Notes under the pieces: generated by a model
Databases searched by the model: none
What the model saw: only the letters and a program-made list of their open reading frames with translations
What the model was told of the DNA's origin: nothing
Assembly (NCBI RefSeq): GCF_964340395.1
Contig: NC_135571.1
Location: 14,143,546-14,173,545, forward strand
Direction: 5' to 3'
Origin: Glandiceps talaboti
Taxonomy: Eukaryota > Hemichordata > Enteropneusta > Spengelidae
Length of the DNA: 30,000 nt
Position numbers and translations under genes: made by a program
Shown: positions 12,301 to 21,020 of the stretch, in pieces
Layout: each line of letters opens with the position of its first letter
Numbering within the stretch: position 1 is the first letter of the stretch

Positions 12301-14166
12301 AAAAACATAGTGAAGCTCTTTTATCTCATTAAAATCCAAAATAAATACCAATTTCTCATCCATATGGCCACTTTAACTTGACAAATGTGGAATGTTACGC
12401 CAGGCATAGAGTAAACAAACTATCAATTGTGTCATGGAATACGATTAATGGGTTTGAAATAACATGTGTCAAAGTAATGATTGGTAAATATCTCTCTTAG
12501 ATTTTCATCTGTTTGTATTTGTGAAGCGTTTGCCAATACCTGTGATCGATAGACTGATTTTCTGCCAGGTTTAACTGACTTTGCTACTTGTAGACCTACA
12601 ACGTTAACTGCTACAGTCTGTCGCATATTCTGTATATGCCATACCGATGACATATTCATAAAATATAACTTTAGTAAATTCCATATGTTGACCATAGTAT
12701 ACCCTACTTTGATTGAAAGCCGCCAGTAAAATTTACTCAAGGTCGTAGAATTCATGCCACAGTATACTTAAGTCGGTTAAGAAAACAGTTTCGCACCTAC
12801 ATTTAACTAGAATTCATATTGATCATTTATGAATGTTGTTTGAAAGAGTCAAATGACATGACAACTCCTCCTCAAGACTGTATTTGCATTAATTATTTAT
12901 TAACCATTCGCATTCGGTGTGTAAATTTAGACTTCAATGAAACTAAATGAGTGGGCACTACAAAACAGAGGAGAGCTTATACAGACGCCAGTGAACGGAA
13001 CATTAATATATACTATATTTGTTTTAGATAACTTGTCTTACAGGCTTACCTGTATGTAAAGGTCTCGCCAGGATTGATAGGACACTGAGACACTGACCCT
13101 ACACCGTCCATCCATGGTGTATTATGTTGAACCATGCCATGCCAATGTATCGTTATTCCTTCCATTAATACACTGTTTCTCACCTTTACAACCACCTGAC
13201 ACAGACACAATAATTCGGTTGTTAGGCTTACTTCTCTTTGCAACTCAAAGAAATGCAAAACAACATACGTTAGGATTTTTACTACAACTGATTCACTGGA
13301 ATAGTCCAAGTGATTTAGTCTGAATGCCAACGTGGTGAGAGGAGATGTAAATTGTAACGATACCGTCTAGGGACTAAACTAAAGTGATTGGGAAATTGAC
13401 GCAAATACGTCTTGAGTGAAGACACATTTTTAAAGCAATATTTCAGTCACGAAGAAAATGTTCTACTCTGTGAATTTTTGCCAAGAAGTAAAGTTTTTGT
13501 TTCCATGCGAATTCTGATTTCATAGAAGTAAGACAACTGTTTACATAGTGGTAGGAACTTGGGGTGGTTGTTCTCAATGCAAAATGGCCGAACAGGTGTG
13601 GAAGAAGATGGATGATTAATGATTCATCCATGATGGTTTATGGCATTGGGCCAGGGTCTTGCAGCACTAGCACGCATGCGCTAATCAGCCGACTATCGTT
13701 CCACTTTTTTTTTTAAATGCTTTAAAGAACATTGTGAACATCAAGTTTAACTTTAATATAGTTGAACTGAATAGTAGAGACACTGGACTTGTTCAAATCT
13801 CCGGCCTTTTTTTGCATTTATATATTTGAATGAAATATTTTTTAATAAAAGTGTGTTCTTTTATGTGAAAAAATGAATATTAAACTCTAGCTTTGTAACA
13901 ATTTTTTTCTGTTGATTTATTTAGTTTATATACGGACAATTTAAATCGTTCTCTGTACGTAGAATAATGAATTATTCCCATACGGCATTATCAGAAATAC
14001 TTGAGTATTATCCCTACAAATTTGTCTTGTGACAAATTGGTAGTCAAGCACTGCCTTATTTACTGGTACACAGACAAAGAAAAGACAGATAGAAGCATCA
14101 AAATATTTACAGCTAAAATGATGTTGGTTTGGTGTTTCAGTCATGCAAAATGATGTAAACATGACG

Positions 14167-14201
<35 letters not shown>

Positions 14202-16768
14202 GACAGACAACTTCTAATGCAATAGAAACATTGACATAGATAGGTGCCACACACAGTGGGGTGTATAAGTAGTCAAGTTGATATCAGTTGGAAAGTAAAC
14301 GATTGCAGCCATTAAAATCATCCATGTGTAATGTTTTAGTAGAAGCCTGTTTTTAATATACTGTAAAGGAAATTAGCCATGTTTACCAGTTATTACTGTT
14401 CAGTGGGATTGCGCAAAGGATCCTGCTGTGTTTGTTGTGTTTCTGTTAATTGTTAGTCTAGAGTTGAAACATGTCTAGAGGGCATGTCTTTTGAAAATGG
14501 CAGGAGAGCTAAAAATCACTCTCCTGAAACCATCCAGGCGAGTGGTAGGTGAGTGATTTTAATACCTCTCTTGAAAATAGTCAGGCGAGTGAAGAAAAAA
14601 AATTTCATTTTCATTTCTATTTGTATTTTGGCCAGTTGGCTCTGAATAAATAAAATTAAAAAAAAAAACATTTAAAAAATTTATGCGAAAATATATTTAT
14701 AAGTAACAGTTCGTTTGGTTATTTGTACAACAATTATTATTGCAACAATTTTGTTAAGTCTGTGCACATCAAAATCTTGAAAAAATATTCAGTTTTTTGT
14801 TGTGACTACAAGTAGTACAATAGAAAACTAGGTTTTTAATTTCAAATTCTAACTGGTCTTGTTTTCTTAGAACGTTTTTATAAACATCCTACCTAAATAT
14901 CTCCTCCGGAACAATTTATAGTCGCTACAAAGTACATGTTTTGGAGGGCATTGAAGAAACCACCAGTTTTTATTTCGCTTAAAATGCAGCTAATTCAAAT
15001 TTGAGGTTGTTCAAAACTATAATGAATTGACAAAAACTAACGTACCCCAGATGACAAATGCCTCCTGATGTTGAGCTTTGACGTTGACGTTAAATTGCTT
15101 GCTAATTAATTTGACTAATTTGTAACCATATTCACTCGATCCGAGACAATAACACACGTAACCCCACCTAGTACCTGCACACGGACGACCGGTGTCGCCG
15201 ACTAAAGTAGCGAGATCCGTTCACATCTGAGCAGCAGACCTACTTTGTTTTAGAAATCATGACAAGGCGAAAATTCGAGCAAATATTTTATATGTTACAG
15301 CAGTCGATAAAGTCATGGAGGTAAAACAGACGTGGTCGGCAGTTTAATAGATTATCGGACAAAAACAATGAAACTGCGTGTTGGAGATTATGAAATAAAA
15401 ACCCGGGAATTTCTCTGAAAACTGCACGAGAATAATAAGATAAGATGGGAAAAATATGGACAGGTTATTTATATTTTTATTTTGTAAAATAATCGATCTT
15501 ATAATATTTTATTGTCATTCTTTCTTCAATGCCCTCCAAAACATCGCTAAGCTATTGTCGGATCTCTGGGCATGTACTTTGTGTAGCGACTATAAATCGC
15601 AGTTGTTGTTCATGTTCCGGAGGAGACATTCGCGTAGGATGGTCTCCAAAACCACGTTCTAACTAAACTAGGCCGATCGGAATTTAAAACTAAAAACTCA
15701 TCGATGGATTGCTGAAAACGAGAACTCCAAACAGTCATCGTATCAATCGTAATTGCGCAATTTGCAATGATGCGAAAGTTGAAATCTCCCTGCATACTGA
15801 GGTGATCAATATTCATGATATGCCATGACATCATGCATGTCCCGCTTCGAATACGTCACTATTTTTCCCTTATAATGGTAGTAGTACAATGCAAATTTCA
15901 GTCTGCGTATATAGGTCATGAATAACAGCGCTGACTTCAGCTGGAGATCGACGATTATGAACACGGAAGTGTTCCACGCTTCCACCACGTAATTTTACCG
16001 AATAAACGTTGATTTTTATGGTAACCACATATTGAAAAATGATATAAAATAACATCAGGCTGTTGTACAGGTTGGTTGGGGCCCACACGAGTGGAAAATC
16101 GCTCTCGTGGATTTTAATTTGCGCGAGCGGTATACGGTAGGCGAGCGGAGCGATCGCTCGCCTCAAAAGGCATTCCCTGAATTGTCTATCTTTGTGTGTA
16201 AAAGTGTAATATCCCAGTGAAACACCAAGCCAATATCATATTTTAGCTGTGCCTTTGTCTCCTTAGTGTCCTTATAGTGGTCTGAAATTTGTCCAACAAT
16301 GCAATGGGTGCCTATATCTAAAATGCTCCATTCATAGTCGACCCATCATTTACACATTATGTATTGTTATGGAAATGAAACTTTTAAACTTAAATGATAT
16401 TTTCTTTATCTGTTACACCAATTACCTCTGTTCCATTGTTAACGATGATTGGTGGTCCAGGTAGCTCACCATTGATAACCATAGCTGTGCGATAGGCTCC
16501 GTCGGCCGTCAATATTTGGTCCACTTCTGTAAGTAACACATTATTTGTTGAAAGCAATCGTCAATGTAATAATAAACTAGTATAGATAATTCGATGTTCA
16601 ACAAACAAACAAGCAAACAAACAAACAAACAAACCAAACAAACAAATAAACACAAACCCAAACAAACAAACAAACAAACAAACAAACAAATAAACAGACA
16701 AAGACAGACAGACAAGCAACAAACAAATAAGCAAATGACGGACAGACGAACATACATACATACATACA

Positions 16769-16800
<32 letters not shown>

Positions 16801-18377
16801 CATACATACAGACAGACATACATACATACATACATACATACATACATACATACATACATACATACAGACAGACAAACAGACAAAGAAACCGACAGACAAA
16901 GAAACCGACAGGTTGGCTATAGGGATGAGGAGACGTCTGACACTATTACAACGTCATATTTGACACTAGAATAAAGACAGGTATACCAATGAGGACAATG
17001 TGAATTATTTATTACTAGGAGGAAATACTCGATCGAGCATGTCGTGACGTCAATTGATCCCATAACTGTGTCAGCTGATCACCTTATAATGGCATGTACC
17101 CGTGATATAATATGAGACACCTAACAAAGTTGAAAAATAATAACTTAAATGCTTTCGTACATAGAAATTTCTTTCTATCTTATATTTCTATCTTTCTTTC
17201 TCTATTATTTTAGCTATATGTGTGTGTGTGTGTTTGTTTGTTTGATTTTATTTATTTATTTTGCTTGATCTAAGGCTGGAGTCAGAATTTACGGTGGGGG
17301 GGGGGGGGCTGGCGAGAATTTTCGTAGCCCCCCCCCCCCTTCCCGGCTACACATATTTTTATGTGCATGACACTGTACCCCCCCCCCTCCCCCACACAGA
17401 TGTAAAGTATGTGCACTACATTAAAGTAACAGTGGAAATCAACTTCAGCGACCATACATAACAATGAGAGATTCTTTAGAAATATATGTGGACTTTGCGA
17501 AAAAGGTCTCACATTGGGCATCCCCCATATAGCTAGTGGGGAGGGTATGGGAGAGATGAAGACAGAGACAGAGAGACAGACATACATGTACAGAAGAAGA
17601 TATACACAAATACATTCCCATGGCTGTCACTCTACTCATCACTGAACATAGGTGTAATAAGGTATTGCGGCGAAACCGTGAGAATTGTTTTCATTTTCTC
17701 AGTAAGCAACTGCTCATGAGGTTTAATTTGGTTCAAATCATGAGCAAAATACCCCCTTTCAGACCATCAGAATTGTCATGCCCCTCCCTTTGAACCCTCA
17801 ATTTTTTTCATGCTCCCCCAATTTCTCCCCAGACGCCCCCCCCCCCCCGCCGTAAATTCTGAGTCCAGCCTAAATGCCCATTTACAGGATCTATTCAACC
17901 AAAGCATTACGCAAATCAGTCTATTTACAAATTGTTGCTTTGTTTGCTTCCAGGAAAAAAGTCATCATAAGGCGGTAAACGACGTCTGCGAGAAAGTCGT
18001 GTTTCGAAAGTGAAAGATCAAAATAAAATAAAAATTGTAAATGTCATAAATGAAAAATCAGGCTTTCGTTCAGCAGTTAAGTTACGAAAAAAACAGACAA
18101 TCAATACCTTACCTTCTTTCGTCATGGATAGAAGTTGATCGCATTCGTTGTTGAGAACTCTTTTGAAAAACTGCCCATTACGAATGACAACAGGCACACC
18201 ACTACCAGTTGTTTTGTTATAGAACGTCATTGTTTCCATGTATGTAATCTTCCAGTTGTACGTACAAATTGTTTTATCGTTATTACAGTCACCATTTGGT
18301 AATAATGATTGACAGTAAACATGGTTACTAACAGTCAACAATACAAGGAAACTCGTCAGTCCTTGTGAGCCCGCCAT
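192..18377 (-). CDS. Laccase-like multicopper oxidase, 5' part (nine exons, 3' end outside window)
   Basis: Secreted copper enzyme of the laccase family, which oxidises phenols or metal ions and reduces O2 to water. I joined nine exons: 18113-18377, 16426-16526, 13050-13195, 5436-5544, 4691-4794, 3984-4093, 1900-2207, 1183-1310 and 192-390. All introns are GT-AG and phases match, giving 1470 nt = 490 codons without a stop. Residues 1-22 look like a signal peptide. HWHG at about 139-142 is copper motif L1 and HWYHSH at about 180-185, followed by QRTDGLYG, is L2; together they supply trinuclear-cluster histidines. The first cupredoxin domain covers about 100-206, the second about 215-380, and the third begins near 450. 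The motifs expected near the C-terminus (HPxHxHG and HCHxxxH, with the type 1 copper ligands) would lie before position 1. Physiological substrate cannot be told from sequence. Family call is firm; individual splice sites are read by eye. Confidence 0.9.
596..660. repeat. Pentanucleotide tract (TCTAA)n and derivatives, intron 8
   Basis: Five or six TCTAA units followed by two copies of a TTATGATTTAATC motif. Simple-sequence DNA with no sign of function. Confidence 0.8.
768..822. repeat. (TTTA)n microsatellite, intron 8
   Basis: About ten TTTA units with one interruption near 797. It lies in laccase intron 8 (391-1182), which otherwise holds only AT-rich unique sequence. Confidence 0.85.
1183..1310 (-). 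CDS. Laccase-like exon 8, cysteine-containing linker
   Basis: 128 nt between a TTTTCAG acceptor and a TTTAG|GTATAT donor. It encodes EPILAGQVRAGLHYKT and then a cysteine-containing linker ending CSVINCPFR. Animal laccases have a Cys-rich linker (CxxxNCPF) at this place. It leaves at phase 2. Confidence 0.87.
1485..1695. repeat. Intronic direct repeat, copy 1 (intron 7)
   Basis: A diverged block sharing ordered short matches with 2260-2505, such as CAGAAAATA, TACCCTAGTC, TTCTAC.TCACGAC, AAGACCCCTTA and CTGAACGAAGA. Same orientation, with small indels; identity is roughly three quarters by eye. It lies downstream of exon 7 in the gene's sense. Confidence 0.7.
1900..2207 (-). CDS. Laccase-like exon 7, core of second cupredoxin domain
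   Basis: 308 nt between a CTTTCAG acceptor and a GAC|GTAAGT donor. It encodes GRHYNSDG, then YRFRLISASMMYAFRVSIDN, HDLHVFATDGNP, and ERFDFYIYTSQHNKNFWIRA. This is the standard Cu-oxidase domain pattern (R-x-R-L-I; the D-G-x-P turn; G-E-R-x-D). It is flanked on both sides by copies of the same intronic repeat. Confidence 0.92.
2260..2505. repeat. Intronic direct repeat, copy 2 (intron 6)
   Basis: Partner of 1485-1695, on the other side of exon 7. It is about 35 bp longer, mostly through extra sequence near 2385-2440. It may be a tandem duplication of intronic DNA or two insertions of one repeat family. Confidence 0.7.
3046..3718. repeat. 35-bp minisatellite in laccase intron 6
   Basis: About 19 tandem copies of a 35-bp unit containing CAGGCCTGGTACAGGTATGA followed by CCAACAGGGCTGTGG. 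Variants are CATAGCT or CAGGGCT, and CTGGTA, CTGACA or CTAGTA. It decays into diverged units up to about 3770. Because 35 is not a multiple of 3 and the unit has no stop on the minus strand, all three minus frames stay open; this explains long artefactual reading frames with repeating 'GHTC' and 'VIPV' phrases. It is intronic, between exons 6 and 7. Confidence 0.95.
3984..4093 (-). CDS. Laccase-like exon 6
   Basis: 110 nt between a TATCAG acceptor and an AAAG|GTAAGT donor. It encodes a segment ending PFISGLINGK, which corresponds to the conserved laccase phrase 'xxLINGKGR' completed by exon 7. It enters at phase 2 and leaves at phase 1. Confidence 0.88.
4331..4556. repeat. (TGATA)n / (TGTGA)n satellite in intron 5
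   Basis: A pentanucleotide tract TGATA with 7-bp ATATGAT variants at the left and a block of TGTGA variants near 4492-4535. It lies between exons 6 and 5. The rest of the intron, near 4640-4680, is G-rich. Confidence 0.92.
4691..4794 (-). CDS. Laccase-like exon 5
   Basis: 104 nt encoding APTPVFKGEFLMLLHDWM and a following helical segment. FLMLLHDWM resembles the start of the second cupredoxin domain in animal laccases. The donor is GAAAG|GTGAGT. The acceptor (ACAGAG|GC) was chosen because it alone keeps the frame; an AG two bases upstream is also present, so the exact boundary is less certain. Confidence 0.82.
4939..5277. mobile_element. Short TTAA-flanked inverted-repeat element (MITE-like), intron 4
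   Basis: The left end reads TTAAAGTGGTCATAT and the right end is its complement, ATATGACCACTTTAA. Similarity continues inward for about 80 bp on each side (AAGGATTGG, then ACAATTTTATCATG). The total is about 339 bp with no coding potential. TTAA at both borders is the target site of piggyBac-type transposases, but the ends do not start with the usual CCY, so the superfamily is uncertain. Confidence 0.75.
5091..5124. repeat. Short direct repeat, copy 1
   Basis: ATAAATGTGTAAAA.TGTTTGTTA-TGTACGTACA. A near copy is at 5359-5393, outside the TTAA element and 43 bp from exon 4. This copy lies inside the element, so one may derive from the other. Confidence 0.6.
5359..5393. repeat. Short direct repeat, copy 2
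   Basis: Near copy of 5091-5124 with a few substitutions (AAAAATGTGTAAAAACGTTT...TGTACGTACA). It sits just downstream of exon 4 in the gene's sense. Confidence 0.6.
5436..5544 (-). CDS. Laccase-like exon 4, copper motif L2
   Basis: 109 nt between a CTGTAG acceptor and an AAG|GTGATT donor. It encodes PPGTHWYHSHFGTQRTDGLY, the most diagnostic laccase segment in the window, and ends with LIVLEPDTMK. It enters at phase 2 and leaves at phase 0. Confidence 0.94.
6420..6915. repeat. 248-bp higher-order repeat (8 x 31 bp), two copies
   Basis: The eight-unit block 6420-6667 is repeated next to itself at 6668-6915 almost identically. It includes the rare tail TTGTCATAACAACA in two successive units and the variant CCCATGGGCTATTG. 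The sharing of rare variants in order shows recent block duplication. Confidence 0.85.
8660..9401. repeat. 371-bp higher-order repeat (12 units, one of them 30 bp)
   Basis: The block starting near 8660 recurs near 9031 with the same order of tails and the same 1-bp-short unit (CCATGGCCAATGGGTATTG at about 8663 and 9034). A related partial copy follows from about 9370, offset by 310 bp (10 units) from the second. Confidence 0.85.
12061..12080. promoter_or_regulatory. Paired CACGTG E-boxes in a perfect 8-bp dyad
   Basis: ACACGTGA-TATG-TCACGTGT: two canonical E-boxes, each a bHLH/bHLH-Zip recognition core, placed symmetrically 12 bp apart in laccase intron 3, in unique sequence next to the end of the 31-bp array. 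Use as an enhancer is inference only. Confidence 0.35.
12300..12376. mobile_element. Solo terminus of the TTAA inverted-repeat family
   Basis: Read on the minus strand, 12376-12325 begins TTAAAGTGGCCATATGG and continues AAATTGGTATTTATTTT, matching the terminus of the element at 4939-5277. No opposite end was found nearby, so it is probably truncated. Confidence 0.55.
13050..13195 (-). CDS. Laccase-like exon 3, copper motif L1
   Basis: 146 nt between a GTGTCAG acceptor and an ACAG|GTAAGC donor. It encodes VVVKVRN, then ITIHWHGM (trinuclear copper ligands His139 and His141), then MDGVGSVSQCPINPGETFTY. This matches the Cu-oxidase_3 core of laccases. The intron that follows holds the large 31-bp array. 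Confidence 0.93.
14171..14209. repeat. (CA)n(GACA)n microsatellite, intron 2
   Basis: About 13 CA units followed by three AGAC/GACA units. Simple-sequence repeat. Confidence 0.9.
14830..15698. mobile_element. Long terminal inverted repeat element in laccase intron 2
   Basis: Left arm 14830-14960 and right arm 15521-15698 are imperfect inverted copies. Shared pieces, in order, are GGTTTTTAATTT, TTAGAACG, CTCCTCCGGAACA, TTTATAGTCGCTACA, AAAGTACATG and TTTTGGAGGGCATTGAAGAA. The right arm has about 29 extra bases (15544-15572). The interior of about 560 bp carries no recognised transposase. Most likely a non-autonomous DNA transposon; no target duplication could be assigned. Confidence 0.7.
16139..16163. 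repeat. GC-rich small hairpin
   Basis: AGGCGAGCG and CGCTCGCCT form a perfect 9-bp stem around a 7-base loop. It follows another inverted pair (CACGAG...CTCGTG, 16084-16111) in a locally GC-rich patch of an AT-rich intron, so it may be the end of a repeat. Confidence 0.6.
16426..16526 (-). CDS. Laccase-like exon 2
   Basis: 101 nt between a TTACAG acceptor and a GAG|GTAATT donor. It encodes a segment containing MVINGELPGPPIIVNNGTE, the conserved start of the first cupredoxin domain (NGxxPGPxIxVxxG). It enters at phase 1 and leaves at phase 0. Confidence 0.88.
16594..16905. repeat. Compound microsatellite: (CAAA)n, (CATA)n, (GACA)n
   Basis: (ACAA)n from 16600 to about 16730, (CATA)n with interruptions from 16749 to 16865, then GACA-type units to about 16905. 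It lies in laccase intron 1, 70-380 bp upstream of exon 2 in the gene's sense. Reading frames of KQTN or MYVC phrases across it are artefacts. Confidence 0.95.
17271..17874. mobile_element. C/G-rich inverted-repeat element with GCTGGAGTCAGAATTTACGG ends
   Basis: The left end has GGCTGGAGTCAGAATTTACG followed by a run of G. The right end has a run of C followed by CCGTAAATTCTGAGTCCAGC. The two ends match at 19 of 20 positions in inverted orientation. The interior has further C/G runs (17327-17340, 17380-17395, 17836-17848) and no coding potential. The ends resemble those of the repeats at 19183, 19893 and 26697. It lies in laccase intron 1. Confidence 0.7.
18113..18377 (-). CDS. Laccase-like exon 1: start codon and signal peptide
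   Basis: The ATG at 18377 opens 88 codons plus one base. It begins MAGSQGLTSFLVLLTVSNHV, a short polar start and hydrophobic core typical of a cleaved signal peptide, followed by a cysteine-containing N-terminal extension (CNNDKTICTYNW). The donor is AAG|GTAAGG at 18112. Phase 1 matches the acceptor of exon 2. No convincing TATA box was seen upstream. Confidence 0.85.
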
Positions 18378-19050
18378 TTATCTCGGATACTGATCGGGGT
18401 CAAACTCCCAGCAAACTTCAAGACGCCACACAGAACGGTAGAAAGCTGACCCTTGACCCAGGGGATGTTGTTACATGTAATCAGGCCGGATACGTGTGGC
18501 CTTTTCTAACCGATAATATTACATATACAGAGTAGTTTCTCGTGATAAAATCATTCCTTTTGTTATAAAGTTGGGTTAAATGACTTGCAACGTGTAATAA
18601 TCGATTATCAATCAATCAATGAGACCATAGGGGCGTGTAATATTTCTTAGATTGTTGTTTTCCTGGTCTACAGACTAAATATAACAACCTTTTGACTCTA
18701 TACTCCTACCTGTAAGGAAAAAACATTTCTACTAGTATAGAGATTGATACATTTGTAGCAGCAGGATTCGTACGATATTTTCCTAGGAAAAAGGCAATCT
18801 AAGCAATAATACATGCCCCTGTAAAGGTGACTACATTCCTTGCAAGTCTATTGGAGTTATTATTACGTGAGATGAAGCTTTACCTTCAAAAAATGATAAA
18901 TATGAACCATGTCAACGTTTTCTTTGTGGAGAGGAATCACTGTGATCCAGTAATCTATCTACAATGCGTAGTGCTGTCTAGTTTGATTTAGTTGTGGCGT
19001 GGTCGAGTGTCCTCTGTTTTGATTAGTTGGTTGACTAACAGTTATTATCG
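18378..19050. other. Upstream region of the laccase-like gene
   Basis: Holds the presumed promoter (minus strand, upstream of 18377). I see no TATA box at a convincing distance, no repeats of note apart from a short ATCAATCA run near 18608, and no coding exon. Confidence 0.5.
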
Positions 19051-19051
19051 T

Positions 19052-19101
19052 GTTTTGTTTTGTTTTGTTTTGTTTTGTTTTGTTTTGTTTTGTTTTGTTT
19101 T
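19052..19101. repeat. (TTTTG)n microsatellite
   Basis: Ten consecutive TTTTG units without interruption; no sign of coding. Confidence 0.95.
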
Positions 19102-19182
19102 GGGAATTTTTCTGTACCTCGCTCGTCATCTTCATGAGGGGAGGGCTTCGTCAGCACTACTGATTTAATGTGTTGGCCCGTT

Positions 19183-19300
19183 AGGGAGCCGTCAGTATTT
19201 ACGACCGGGGGGATTGCTTCGAAAATCCACAAAATTTGGGTGACCCCCCTACCTGGCTTGAATTTTTTTCGTAACCCCCCCCCCCCCCCACCATTTTACC
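19183..19300 (+). repeat. G/C-rich dispersed repeat, copy A
   Basis: It opens with GGAGCCGTCAGTATTTACGA followed by G6, then two units of the type 'TTTGGGTGACCCCCC' and 'TTTTTTCGTAACCCCCC'. The same opening and unit type occur at 19761-19893 (inverted) and 26697-26830. Confidence 0.7.
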
Positions 19301-19379
19301 GTCACCATAACCCATTAACTGTTAATGTTGCTACAAACATTATACAAATACAGGTTGAGTGTTCCATTGAAACACCACA

Positions 19380-19500
19380 TGCACACACACTCACACACAT
19401 GTATACATATGCATACATACGTACGTATGTACATACACATACAAATCATACATACATACATACATACATACATACATACATACATACATACATACATACA
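19380..19500. repeat. (CACA)n and (CATA)n microsatellite
   Basis: CACA-type repeats near 19380-19400, then CATA units to 19500 including 13 uninterrupted ones at the end. Non-coding. Confidence 0.93.
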
Positions 19501-19760
19501 ATATCAAACTTTTTATTTTGAATTTAAATTTCTTTGTAACGTTATGGATGTAGCATATTTTTAGTGTAAGGGGTAACATTGAATGCACCTTATTCCCAAA
19601 GTAATACCATAGGTAAAATTTGAAATTAGGTGGTATTAGTTGAAGCAAAGTTTGAGGGAGCCAAGTGGGAGTGGGTACGATAGGGGGAAACCCCCTCTCG
19701 TCCTGGAGATTTTTGAATTTCAAGGACTAAAAAATGCTTTCTGGTTCTATTTTAACATAT

Positions 19761-19893
19761 ACAATTTTGAGTAGCCCCACCCCCTTTCACTCAACAATTT
19801 TTGGGTAACCCCCACCTTCACTCCCCAGTTTTTGAGTGACCCCCCCCCCCTAATTCCTCGCCCCCCCCCCCAGTTCATAAATAATGACGGCTT
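19761..19893 (-). repeat. G/C-rich dispersed repeat, copy B (inverted)
   Basis: Read on the minus strand it opens AAGCCGTCATTATTTATGAA followed by a G run. It then has quasi-tandem units of about 35 bp of the form 'CTCAAAAACTGGGGAGTGAAGG' and ends CTACTCAAAATTGT. It is nearly collinear with copy C at 26697-26830. Confidence 0.75.
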
Positions 19894-20045
19894 CCTTAAA
19901 GGGTGGGTGGGTGGGTGGGCGCTAAGTGTCGCTAAGTGAAGGCAACAAACCCTCAACACCCATCTGAGCAGATAAACAACAAACCATGATAACAACTGTT
20001 CATGTTGACTTCCTGTGAACACAGTGACTTCGATGCCTTTTTAGA

Positions 20046-20577
20046 GTCTGAATAATAAACATCACCACGTAATCTGTCCTCCAATGTAATAAACTGTTAA
20101 ATGTAATAAAGTACAAATTGTCTAGTATTTGGAGTCAATAAGTATGTTATTTCATGCTATTTCTTTGCCGGGAATAGGCATTTGGCGGTGTGTAAAAACC
20201 TACCATGTTTGAACTCAAGGGTCCTTACTTCGGCGTAAAATCTGTGAACATAAATTCATGACGTCATATTAATATTCACGATCAAAGCAGACTATTACTA
20301 CTTAGCAGTTTGTGCTGATATCTAGCCTCTTGGAAGCTACTTTGGCCAATTCATTTCTTTGGATTTTTCCAGACCGTGTGAGTGGGAACGAATACAAAAT
20401 GAGTACATATTTAGGCATATAGAAATCGTGTACTCGACCTCTCAGGTATTCTAGCACATTTGTCTGTAATTCATCGTCACTTTCACTTTGTACAGACTCA
20501 TCCTTACACAAACAAAGGCATAACTCGTTGCCAAATTTCTTGTCTGGAACTGGAACAACCTGTACATACTTCAAACA
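20046..20577 (-). repeat. Inverted duplicate of the acyl-CoA synthetase 3' end
   Basis: The complement of this stretch matches 23424-23974 over its whole length: the last about 91 codons of the synthetase, the stop, and about 275 bp of downstream sequence. Roughly 15 substitutions are visible, plus one 22-bp tandem duplication present only in the plus-strand copy. The two arms are about 2.85 kb apart in opposite orientation, with a hairpin and a retrotransposon fragment between them. Confidence 0.93.
20302..20577 (-). pseudogene. Truncated acyl-CoA synthetase-like C-terminal fragment
   Basis: The frame encodes LKYVQVVPVPDKKFGNELCL and continues to TRSGKIQRNELAKVASKRL and the stop, so it keeps the C-terminal subdomain and its catalytic-type lysine. 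Nothing like the rest of the enzyme precedes it. Upstream sequence (CTTCGGCTG, then AATACAG) could at best be a weak splice acceptor. It is either a broken duplicate or a last exon of a gene whose other exons I cannot find. There is no internal stop or frameshift, which suggests it is young. Confidence 0.7.
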
Positions 20578-20875
20578 GCCGAAGCATGCTGTATTCAATA
20601 AACCACTTCAAGTGTATATATTGAGTCAAACAGGTTGTTTATTCATCACTGTGCACTTTTAATGAGCCGATCAATGTACAGATTATCCCTAGAAACGACT
20701 AGCAGATAAAATAATCCAGTCGCTGCACGACGTTCACGTTGAGGCCAAGATCAGCTGTCTCGAAATTAAAGCAGCGTTATTGTTATGCAAATTAGCCACA
20801 GGGGCGCATATGAAACGTGAAAACGTTAGTTCTTATCTTGTTTCCGATATTTTCAATATACTGGTATAATATAAT
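20578..20875. other. Spacer between duplicate and foldback
   Basis: No reading frame, tandem repeat or recognised motif was seen in this stretch. Confidence 0.5.
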
Positions 20876-21020
20876 AGCGATAAACCACCCCCTGGGGAAG
20901 GTATACCACTCGGTTTTGACCAGTGAACTCAATATATGCACTCGCTATCGCTCGTGCATATAGTTCGTTCACTGGTCAAAACCTCTTGGTATACCATCCC
21001 CAGGGGTGGTTTATTGCTTA
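20876..21020. repeat. Near-perfect 145-bp foldback (hairpin) element
   Basis: Left arm 20876-20944 and right arm 20949-21020 are inverted copies around a 4-base centre. The outer parts are ATAAACCACCCCCTGGGGA and its complement, and the inner part is TTTTGACCAGTGAAC and its complement. Only a handful of mismatches are visible, several where G-T pairs would keep RNA pairing. No coding potential. It abuts the 3' edge of the retrotransposon fragment. Confidence 0.9.

Larger units (their letters stand above)
11797..13049. other. Unique intron 3 sequence between the array and exon 3
   Basis: Apart from the E-box dyad and the TTAA terminus, I see no supported gene. The longest frame here (minus, 12432-12755) matches nothing I recognise and has no repeat or domain pattern. 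Confidence 0.6.

Noticed and set aside
12432-12755. 107-codon minus-strand frame
   Set aside because: No recognisable domain, no splice-site support and it lies in laccase intron 3; it is probably chance.
13114-13323. Plus-strand frame opposite laccase exon 3
   Set aside because: Shadow of the exon on the other strand, with no family resemblance.
14500-14600. Similarity between GGCGAGTG / GTGAGTGATTTTAAT near 14540 and the GC-rich patch near 16100-16160, as ends of one large element
   Set aside because: Only short, scattered matches were found; not enough to claim inverted ends.
16509-16974. Frames rich in KQTN, THIHTY or MYVC
   Set aside because: Translations of CAAA, CATA and GACA microsatellites.
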